A stretch of 6,609 bases of DNA, taken from UBA8437 sp003445035 (GTDB lineage Bacteria; Planctomycetota; Planctomycetia; Planctomycetales; Planctomycetaceae). Below, in pieces: positions 1 to 5,694 of this stretch; the stretch's first letter is position 1; each line of letters starts with the position of its first letter. The DNA is taken from the NCBI GenBank assembly GCA_937901285.1, contig CALCHI010000466.1, forward strand, positions 1 to 6,609. Reading direction: 5' to 3'. The notes beneath the pieces are model-generated. The model was not told where the DNA came from. It made no database searches and saw only the letters and a program-made list of their open reading frames with translations. The position numbers were made by a program, and so were the translations under genes.

Positions 1-1740
1 CCGGGATGTGCCGGAGGTCTTCGCTCGCGGTTTGACACCGGTGACGTGGATCTCCAGTTCCTCCATCAACGGCACGTGGGCCCGGGTGGCCCGGGTCTTG
101 AGGACCAGGCCCAGGAGATTGTCACCGCGGAACGGTGGGCAGTTTGCCAGGTCGACTTCGAACCGTGTGCCCGGCAATTCGGCCCTCAGCTTGCCGGCCG
201 GCAGACGCCGGATGTGTTTCTCGGACACTTGTGTCCCGTTGATGTCGATGGCCAGCTTGTCGGTGTCGGTCACGTGGTAGACCCAAAAACGCAGACGGCC
301 TTCGAGCCGTTCTCCCTTGCGGCCGTCGGCCACGCGAAACGGATAGACCAGTCGCTTGCCGATCCGCTTGTCGGTGAACAGCAGGGACGGGTTGTTCTTC
401 TGTCCCAGCGGGCTGGAACCCTCGTCGTACCACGGGTAGTTCCGCACCGGCGGTTTCCGGCTGGAAATTCCCTTGCCCATCGGCAGGAACCGGTAGGTCC
501 GGGGCCCGGCCCAGACCCGGTCGCGGCTGCCGACGGCGTGTGTCCAGGCCTCGATCCGCTTTCGCTGCTCGGGTGTCGCGGTCACCTCGCGGCCGAAGTG
601 AATCCCCACGTTCCAGAACGAGATGCTGTCGGCGCCGTAGGAATAGAAGTTGGCCGCCGCCCCGCGTGCCTCGGCCGTATTCAGCAGCATGCTGAGGTAA
701 CCGGCAGCGTGCTTTTTGGATTGAGCAGTTCCCCGGTCCTTCGGAATGGGGGGGCCGGCCGAGATCGAGCCGATCATGTTCCCCATCGTCACGATCGTGT
801 CGACACCGGCCGGGCGAGTGAACCTCGAGAATTCGTCGACGGGCAGCTGCGGGTCGGTGTTGTTCCAGGTCGAGATGACGACGAAGTCGATCCAGCCTTT
901 TTTGACCCACGTCTCGATGTCGACCCCGGCCAGCCAGCAGGTGTGCAGCGATTCCGGAATGCGGACGCCCAGGGTCAACCGTTTGCCGTTTTTCCGTTTG
1001 CGGCCCGTGTTGTCCATCATCCGGCGAATCCGTTCGACAAAACGGGTCATGATCGGGGCTTTCTCGCGGCCCTTGTCCCGCGGGAAGTGCTTGGCCCAGC
1101 GGACGAAGTTCAATTCGAGACCATCGACCGGGTAGTCGGTGACGATCTCCTTCATGATCGCCATCCGGTGGTCACGGACGGCGGCGATGGAGTAGTCCAG
1201 GGCGGTTTCATTGGTTCGGCCGTCCGGCTGCTTGATGACATACTCGGGATGGTCGATGGCGAACTGCGGGCAGAGATCGTTGAAGGTGTTGAGCCGGGTA
1301 TGGTGGGTGTCGCTCAACCGGATCGCGGCCAGCACCTCCTTGCCCTTGGCCTGCATGTGCTCGGTGACCAGCCGCAGCGCGTCGGTGTTCTGCTGTTTCA
1401 GGGCTCTCATGGCCCGGATGTGGGGGCGGTTGCCGGCGGTTTTCCGTCTCGCCCCGTACTCTTCACCGGCCTTGGTGTTGTAGAAGCAGATGTCGGGTGT
1501 CGCGGCCAGGAAGACGAACGTCGAGAACGGCACGGCGGCCGATTCGCGGTCCAGCCACGCCTTGATGAAGGGAGCAGGGTTCTTGCCCGGGGCCTCACCC
1601 AGGACCTGGGCATCGTCGTTGAACACCGTGCGAGGTGTCCGCTTGGCCGGATCGGCCGCAATCGATTCGTTGACCGGGGTTCCGATGACGATGGCCAGCA
1701 GCAGGAGGTTTGCCGGGCGAACCTGTCGAACGGTGTGCAT
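1..1740 (-). CDS. Secreted TIM-barrel glycoside hydrolase-like protein (3' end outside window)
   Basis: The frame is open for 580 codons from ATG at 1740 to the left edge with no stop, so the C-terminus is missing. Residues 1-30 look like a Sec signal peptide: basic start, then LLLLAIVIG, then a small-residue stretch ending SIAA. Residues about 30-400 resemble the catalytic barrel of family-10-like glycosyl hydrolases (GHL10/DUF187 type). LDYSIAAVRDH (from 181) precedes YPVDGLELNFVRW (203-215), which matches the 'vDGielDf.R' strand of planctomycete relatives. Further strand-like blocks are GWIDFVVISTWN (282-293) and ADSISFWNVG (370-379). From about 420 a beta-rich region follows, probably an accessory sandwich domain. 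The expected job is hydrolysis of an extracytoplasmic glycan; substrate and catalytic residues are not established. The start is supported by AGGAGA 6 nt upstream. It is the third gene of the minus-strand unit, 9 nt after the DUF1592 gene. Coding status is firm, the family moderately so. Confidence 0.85.
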   Translation of the reverse strand, partial: MHTVRQVRPANLLLLAIVIGTPVNESIAADPAKRTPRTVFNDDAQVLGEAPGKNPAPFIKAWLDRESAAVPFSTFVFLAATPDICFYNTKAGEEYGARRKTAGNRPHIRAMRALKQQNTDALRLVTEHMQAKGKEVLAAIRLSDTHHTRLNTFNDLCPQFAIDHPEYVIKQPDGRTNETALDYSIAAVRDHRMAIMKEIVTDYPVDGLELNFVRWAKHFPRDKGREKAPIMTRFVERIRRMMDNTGRKRKNGKRLTLGVRIPESLHTCWLAGVDIETWVKKGWIDFVVISTWNNTDPQLPVDEFSRFTRPAGVDTIVTMGNMIGSISAGPPIPKDRGTAQSKKHAAGYLSMLLNTAEARGAAANFYSYGADSISFWNVGIHFGREVTATPEQRKRIEAWTHAVGSRDRVWAGPRTYRFLPMGKGISSRKPPVRNYPWYDEGSSPLGQKNNPSLLFTDKRIGKRLVYPFRVADGRKGERLEGRLRFWVYHVTDTDKLAIDINGTQVSEKHIRRLPAGKLRAELPGTRFEVDLANCPPFRGDNLLGLVLKTRATRAHVPLMEELEIHVTGVKPRAKTSGTSR

Positions 1741-1745
1741 GGGGG

Positions 1746-1751
1746 TCTCCT
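1746..1751 (-). promoter_or_regulatory. Ribosome-binding site overlapping the upstream stop codon
   Basis: Reading the minus strand, TAGGAGACCCCCATG spans the DUF1592-gene stop (TAG, 1752-1750) and the next start (1740-1738). The Shine-Dalgarno-like AGGAGA uses the last two bases of the stop codon, with GGAG 6 nt from the ATG. This fixes the start of the glycosidase-like gene and suggests that terminating ribosomes re-initiate there (translational coupling, inferred). Confidence 0.7.
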
Positions 1752-4188
1752 ACCGCCGGGAACCGGTTGATCTGCGAGGGCTTTTCGGCGTGTTGGCTGT
1801 GGTTGCGGAGACCGGTGCGACGAACTGGTCACTGGCAACGATCAGCCTGACCAGGTCGGCGAGTCCTGCTCCCTGCCGTTTCGAGTCATCGGCGATGGTC
1901 CGGGCCCGTTTCGGGTCGATCGAATCGGCCCGGTTTCCGGTGGCGTAGACCAGCAGTTTTTCGACCAGGCAGTCCAGGAACCGGTCCCGGTCTTCCAGCA
2001 ATAGCCGTTTCAGTTCGGCGAATCCCCGGACCGTCCGACCGTCTTCGAGAACCCCGGAGGTGTCGATGGGTTGTCGCTTGTCGTAGCGGGTTCGCCACTG
2101 GCCGGTGGGGTCGAAGTGCTCGAGCGCGAACCCCAGGGGATCGATGTGACGGTGGCACACGGCGCATCGCTTGTCGGATCGATGCCGGTCGAGTTGTTCA
2201 CGGATTGTTGTGGCTCCCCGCGTGTCGGGTTCCAGTTCGGCAACGCCGGCCGGAGGGGGATCGGGCGTGTCGCCCAGCAGGTTGCCCAGCACCCAGACAC
2301 CGCGGACCACCGGGGAGGTGACCGTGCCGTTTGAGGTGAGGGTCAGGATGCTGGCCTGGCCGAGCAGGCCGCCACGGGGAGCGGCCGGGTCGAGCCGGAC
2401 GCGGCGGAACGCCGATCCCTCGACTCCCTCGATCCCGTAGTGTTCGGCCAGCCGCTGATTGAGGAAGGTGAAGTTGGCATCGAGGAAGTGGGCGACATCA
2501 AGGTTCTTGTCGAGTACGTGAGCGAAGAAGCGACGGGATTCCTCACGCATCGCCGATTCCAGTTCCCCCCGGTAATAGTCCCGGAATCGCTTGGGGTCCG
2601 GGGGCATCTCGCCCAGTTGATCCAGGCCGAGCCACTGTCCGGTGAAGCTGTTGACGAAGGCCCGGCTGCGGGGATCGGCCAGCATGCGGGTCGCTTCCGC
2701 CTTGCGGACAGCACTTCGGCGGAGCTCTCCTCGTTCGGCCAGTTCGGTGAGCCGCTTGTCGGGCATGCTGCTCCAGAGGAAATACGACAGGCGGCTGGCG
2801 ATGGCGTAATCGTCGAGCGCCGCCCCGCCGGTGCGGACATAGAAGAAACCCGGCGAACAGAGCACGGCCTGGAGAGTGGATCGGATGGCCTGCTGGAAAG
2901 TGTCTCCCCGCGTCCGCAGCCTGTCATAAAGCGCCAGGAACGGTTGGATGTCGTCGCCGTTCACCGGACGCCGGAACGCGCGGGTGATGAATTTCAACAG
3001 GATGCCGCGGACGTAGCCGCGGTTCTCGGGACGGATCTCGCTGCCGAAGATCCGCTGGTGACCGGGAAGCGGCCAGTTCTCGTACAGGGGGCCCTCGACC
3101 TCCATCCAGAACACGCGGAGCTGGGGGCCGTCGTAGGCCTTCATGATCGGGGCCCGGTTCTTGCGGGCCTCCGGGCCATACCGTTTCTTGACCAGGTTCT
3201 TGAACGAGCCGCGGTGGCCGTTGGCGAACGACACGATCGGGACCTGTCCGGCTTCGAAGCGGGCACGGACGGTAAACGTGCGGGGCCGGTTGTCGGGCAC
3301 GTCGACGGTCCGGATTGTTCTCCGTGAACCGGCTTCGGCCGTCTTGCCGGGAGGCCCGACACGGATCTTCATTCGCACGGGCCCTTCGATCTGTCCCACC
3401 CCCCGGTAAGCGGTGTGCAGGGCCGTGGCATGGACCCGGATCAGGTATTCGCCCTGGGCCAGACGCGGAGCGTTCTTGCCGTCGGGGCGGAATTGCTGGA
3501 ACCCGTCACCGGTCCCGGTCACGATCTTGACGTACTCGTCGGTCCGGAAGACCGGCCGCGTGGCCGTACGGGGCAGGATCCGGTGCACGCGGACTTCCGG
3601 ACGAGGACCGAATTGCACGCCGCGGTCGACGGCGTCGGCGGCCACCCGCATGGCTTCGCGCATCAGGGCCGGCGAAAACACCAGCGATCCACCGACCGTA
3701 TCGAATCCGTCGGTCGGATTGTCCTCGGGGAAGGCGCTGGCCGGGTTGTAGCCTGTGTCGATCAGCAACAGGTCGCGCAGCGTGTGGTTGTATTCGCGGC
3801 GGTTGAGTCGCCGCACGGCGTCGTTGGGACGTGTCCTCAGCCGTCCGGACTTCCTCAGTTGGCCGGTGATCCAGTCGACCGTCCTCCGCAGAGCCGCCGG
3901 GTCGGGACGCGGGCGTTTTCGGGGAGGCATCCGGCCGGACCGCAGCTGGTCGAGGATGTCGTGCCAGGTTCCGGCGGTGGACCTGGACGAGAAGTCCGGT
4001 TGCAGGGAGTCAAAACGTCGCTGGTCCTCCTGCTTGTTCTTGCCGTGGCAGGCGAGACAGTGTTTGGCGAGGAATTGACGGGCCGCCGTCACTTCCGGAT
4101 CCGCGGCACCGGTCACCGGGTCTGGCAGCAGGAGCATCGCGGCCACGACGGGCAGGGCCAGTCGCTGGATGATTCGTCGCGGTGTCAT
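1750..4188 (-). CDS. Planctomycete cytochrome c-type protein with DUF1587/1595/1592/1588/1585 domains
   Basis: This 812-residue protein fits the size of its family. It begins with a Sec signal peptide (about 1-28: MTPRR, hydrophobic core, then VTGA). A PSCyt1-type cytochrome domain follows, with haem motif CLACH (C44, C47, H48) and a likely axial methionine at M87 in GRMPP. Then come DUF1587 (about 124-190, RRLNRREYNHTLRDLL), a beta-rich stretch (about 240-365) that may bind ligand or carbohydrate, DUF1595 (about 395-455, ITRAFRRPV), DUF1592 (about 458-586, ASRLSYFLWSSMPD), DUF1588 (about 602-700, RGGLLGQASILTLTSNGT and a second CxxCH, C675/C678/H679, in CAVCHRHIDPLGFALEHFD) and DUF1585 (about 717-790). 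The last 20 residues are a basic Ser/Thr/Pro-rich tail. The family is predicted to be extracytoplasmic and redox-active, but its reaction is unknown. It lies between a DUF1552 gene, its usual partner, and a glycosidase-like gene, with 9-nt gaps on both sides. Confidence 0.95.
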   Translation of the reverse strand: MTPRRIIQRLALPVVAAMLLLPDPVTGAADPEVTAARQFLAKHCLACHGKNKQEDQRRFDSLQPDFSSRSTAGTWHDILDQLRSGRMPPRKRPRPDPAALRRTVDWITGQLRKSGRLRTRPNDAVRRLNRREYNHTLRDLLLIDTGYNPASAFPEDNPTDGFDTVGGSLVFSPALMREAMRVAADAVDRGVQFGPRPEVRVHRILPRTATRPVFRTDEYVKIVTGTGDGFQQFRPDGKNAPRLAQGEYLIRVHATALHTAYRGVGQIEGPVRMKIRVGPPGKTAEAGSRRTIRTVDVPDNRPRTFTVRARFEAGQVPIVSFANGHRGSFKNLVKKRYGPEARKNRAPIMKAYDGPQLRVFWMEVEGPLYENWPLPGHQRIFGSEIRPENRGYVRGILLKFITRAFRRPVNGDDIQPFLALYDRLRTRGDTFQQAIRSTLQAVLCSPGFFYVRTGGAALDDYAIASRLSYFLWSSMPDKRLTELAERGELRRSAVRKAEATRMLADPRSRAFVNSFTGQWLGLDQLGEMPPDPKRFRDYYRGELESAMREESRRFFAHVLDKNLDVAHFLDANFTFLNQRLAEHYGIEGVEGSAFRRVRLDPAAPRGGLLGQASILTLTSNGTVTSPVVRGVWVLGNLLGDTPDPPPAGVAELEPDTRGATTIREQLDRHRSDKRCAVCHRHIDPLGFALEHFDPTGQWRTRYDKRQPIDTSGVLEDGRTVRGFAELKRLLLEDRDRFLDCLVEKLLVYATGNRADSIDPKRARTIADDSKRQGAGLADLVRLIVASDQFVAPVSATTANTPKSPRRSTGSRR

Positions 4189-4200
4189 GAAGGACTCTCA
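4189..4200 (-). promoter_or_regulatory. DUF1552-DUF1592 gene junction with weak ribosome-binding site
   Basis: On the minus strand the junction reads TGAGAGTCCTTCATG. The upstream stop (TGA, 4200-4198), three codons (GAG TCC TTC) and the ATG at 4188 are all in one frame. Only a poor Shine-Dalgarno (GAGAG, overlapping the stop) is visible, so initiation probably depends on ribosomes arriving from the DUF1552 gene. This is inferred from spacing only. Confidence 0.5.
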
Positions 4201-5505
4201 GGCGAACCCGGTCAGCGTGCCGGTCGCATTGCCGAACGAATCGGTTTCGACGCCCAGCTTCTGAAGCATGGTCACGTACAGGTTGCACAGCGGGATCTTG
4301 CCGGGCTCGTACTTCAGTGATTTTCCGTGACGGAAGCCACCGCCGGCGACCAGCACCGGGAGATTGCGGTTGGAGTGGCTGCTGGCGTTTCCCATTCCGC
4401 TGCCGAAGAACACCGTTGTGTTCTCCAGCAGCGTGGTCTGGCCATCCCGCGTTTCCGCCAGGCGGTCGAGGAATCTTGCCAGGGCCCGGGAGTACTCGAT
4501 CTCGATCAGCTTCAACTGGGCGATTTTCTCGGGGTCCCGGCCGTGGTGACTCAGAGAATGGTACCCGTCGTTGACGCCGTCGATCTGGAACCGGCCATTG
4601 CCACCGGGGATGTGTAGCGTGGCGATACGGGTCGAGTCGGTCTGCAGCGCCAGGGCCAGCAGGTCAAACGTGATCTGCATGCCGTCCAGTCGCTTGTCGC
4701 CTCCTCCTCCTCCGCCGCCTTTGCCTTTGCCTCGCCGTTTCCGTTTCCCGTTGTCGACATTGACGCTCTCGCCGGCTGACGGCTTGGGTTGTTTCAGCCA
4801 GTGGCCGGCCCGCTTCAGACGCTGTTCGGTTTCATCGATCGCATTGAGGTACTCGCGGAAACGGTGACGATCGGCCGGACCCAGTTGGCGGTCGATGCGA
4901 CGGGCGCTGGCCAGGACCGCGTCGAGGATGCTGTTGCGGGTGTCCAGTTCGCGGCGTCGCACTTTCTGCTCGGCGGCCGAGGTCTGGCGAAAGAGGCGGT
5001 CGAAGAGCACCTGGGGGTTGCCGATTCCCTGAAGTTTCACCCCGTACCGGTTCCACGACCAGCTGTTGCCGCCGCCGATATCCAGCGACAGCGATGCGAA
5101 CCGGGTCTGCGAACCGATCCGGTCGGCGGCGTACTGGTCCAGGGAATACATGCCGCCGCGATTGAAACTGAACCGTTCACCGGTCAGGAATGCCTGCACG
5201 CCCTTGTGCCCGCCACCGACCCGGTGGTCGAGACCCTCGATGATCGTCCACCGTTTTCGCCGCGATTCCAGGGGTTTGAGCAGCTCGGGCATCTCGAAGT
5301 CCGTACCGGCTGTTTTCGGGAAGAACGCCGGAGCGTGCATCCCGTACTCGGTTCCGACACAGACCAGTCGCTGGGGATCAGCGGCTCGGGTCCGCTCGGC
5401 CCTGGATGCGCCAAGAGACATCGCCTCCAGCAGTGGCAGACCGATCGAGACACCGGTGCCGTGGAGGAACGTGCGACGGTCGAGTTTCAGGGAACGAAGT
5501 GACAC
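4198..5505 (-). CDS. DUF1552 domain protein with twin-arginine signal
   Basis: Starting at GTG 5505 gives 435 residues, typical for DUF1552 proteins. The N-terminus has a Tat signal: LDRRTFLHG (R10, R11), then hydrophobic GVSIGLPLLEAM, the usual planctomycete form. The rest is DUF1552, with recognisable blocks such as DGYHSLSHHGRDPEK (313-327) and GSGMGNASSHSNRNLPVLVAGGG (368-390). The C-terminal blocks recall the DUF1501/alkaline-phosphatase-like fold, but no reaction is established. Residues 256-270 form a Lys/Gly linker with seven consecutive glycines, a low-complexity insertion. The GTG start is preferred because GGAG lies 7 nt upstream and the twin arginines fall about 10 residues in. 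The frame is open further upstream (ATG at 5568 and 5913), but the longer forms overlap the divergent gene or add a basic, non-family extension. It is the first gene of the three-gene minus unit. It is probably folded before export alongside the DUF1592 cytochrome. Confidence 0.93.
   Translation of the reverse strand: MSLRSLKLDRRTFLHGTGVSIGLPLLEAMSLGASRAERTRAADPQRLVCVGTEYGMHAPAFFPKTAGTDFEMPELLKPLESRRKRWTIIEGLDHRVGGGHKGVQAFLTGERFSFNRGGMYSLDQYAADRIGSQTRFASLSLDIGGGNSWSWNRYGVKLQGIGNPQVLFDRLFRQTSAAEQKVRRRELDTRNSILDAVLASARRIDRQLGPADRHRFREYLNAIDETEQRLKRAGHWLKQPKPSAGESVNVDNGKRKRRGKGKGGGGGGGDKRLDGMQITFDLLALALQTDSTRIATLHIPGGNGRFQIDGVNDGYHSLSHHGRDPEKIAQLKLIEIEYSRALARFLDRLAETRDGQTTLLENTTVFFGSGMGNASSHSNRNLPVLVAGGGFRHGKSLKYEPGKIPLCNLYVTMLQKLGVETDSFGNATGTLTGFA
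4699..4740 (-). repeat. Low-complexity GGC/GGA and GGCAAA codon repeat within the DUF1552 gene
   Basis: On the minus strand, codons 256-269 of the DUF1552 gene read K-R-R-G-K-G-K and then seven glycines (GGC GGC, four GGA, GGC). The triplet run can expand or shrink by slippage without breaking the frame. It sits between the helical middle part (WLKQPKP, 236-242) and the main C-terminal block starting MQITFDLLALAL, so it probably encodes a flexible, positively charged linker. Confidence 0.75.
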
Positions 5506-5512
5506 CGGGCGT

Positions 5513-5516
5513 CTCC
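5513..5516 (-). promoter_or_regulatory. Ribosome-binding site deciding the GTG start of the DUF1552 gene
   Basis: The minus strand reads GTGGAGACGCCCGGTG. GGAG lies 7 nt before the GTG at 5505, and its two Gs also end the palindrome CCACGTGG. This spacing, plus the position of the Tat motif, selects GTG over the upstream ATG at 5568. Confidence 0.65.
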
Positions 5517-5564
5517 ACGTGGGCTGGCGTCGGCGGGATCGTCGAAGCCCTTGGCCGAACAGGT

Positions 5565-5601
5565 CCATGCGATCATAACCGGTCTGACGCACCAGAGGGA
5601 A
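5565..5601 (-). promoter_or_regulatory. Candidate promoter for the DUF1552 operon
   Basis: The minus strand has TATGAT at 5577-5572, five of six bases of the sigma-70 -10 consensus. It is preceded at 18 nt by TTCCCT, a poor -35 (three of six). A transcript from about 5565 would have a leader of roughly 60 nt before the GTG. The match is by eye in GC-rich DNA and could be chance. Confidence 0.3.
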
Positions 5602-5620
5602 CAGGCGGGGGGGCCGACGG

Positions 5621-5649
5621 TTGACACCCGCCGGGTCACAGATTTCGAT
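5621..5649 (+). promoter_or_regulatory. Candidate promoter for the DMFase-like gene
   Basis: A perfect -35 hexamer TTGACA (5621-5626) is followed after 17 nt by TTCGAT (5644-5649), only three of six for the -10. The expected transcript start near 5656 would leave a leader of about 39 nt. An imperfect dyad overlaps the -35 box. Support is limited to position and the -35 match. Confidence 0.3.
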
Positions 5650-5681
5650 GAGGCCCGACCGTTTTTTGACGAGTCCCATTC

Positions 5682-5686
5682 GAGGA
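5682..5686 (+). promoter_or_regulatory. Ribosome-binding site of the DMFase-like gene
   Basis: GAGGA lies 8 nt before the ATG at 5695, a good Shine-Dalgarno distance. As the frame is open further upstream without another ATG or GTG, this site supports 5695 as the true start. Confidence 0.65.
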
Positions 5687-5694
5687 CCCACGAG

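Larger units (their letters stand above)
5506..5694. other. Divergent intergenic region between the DUF1552 operon and the DMFase-like gene
   Basis: These 189 bases lie between the two divergent starts and should hold the promoters for both transcripts. Visible elements are the two Shine-Dalgarno sites, an 8-bp palindrome CCACGTGG (5515-5522), a seven-G run (5607-5613), an imperfect dyad (5622-5638) and weak promoter-like hexamers. The DMFase-like frame stays open back to 5503 but has no ATG or GTG before 5695. No small gene with its own ribosome-binding site and family-like product was found here. Confidence 0.7.

Noticed and set aside
122..910. 262-codon minus-strand open frame
   Set aside because: It lies in another frame of the glycosidase-like gene, with an Arg/Pro-rich product and no family resemblance.
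1741..1752. Terminator between the DUF1592 and glycosidase-like genes
   Set aside because: Only 9 nt separate the genes, with no hairpin and no T-run, so transcription most likely continues.
46..1770. 574-codon plus-strand open frame
   Set aside because: It is antisense to the glycosidase-like gene, which has a signal peptide, a good ribosome-binding site and family motifs. The plus product shows no recognisable domain and is low-complexity in Gly, Val, Arg and Asp, typical of GC-rich shadow frames.
2440..3327. 295-codon plus-strand open frame opposite the DUF1592 gene
   Set aside because: The minus strand carries continuous DUF1595, DUF1592 and DUF1588 motifs here. The plus product matches nothing and has no ribosome-binding site of note.
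3415..4320. 301-codon plus-strand open frame across the DUF1552-DUF1592 junction
   Set aside because: It is antisense to the haem motif CLACH and signal peptide of the cytochrome gene. The product has no domain features.
4789..5502. 237-codon plus-strand open frame opposite the DUF1552 gene
   Set aside because: It lies opposite the DUF1552 N-terminal half, including the Tat signal; no coding features of its own.
5607..5613. G7 run in the intergenic region as a phase-variation tract
   Set aside because: Seven Gs is short and lies outside both predicted coding regions and outside the promoter hexamers, so a length change would have no clear effect.
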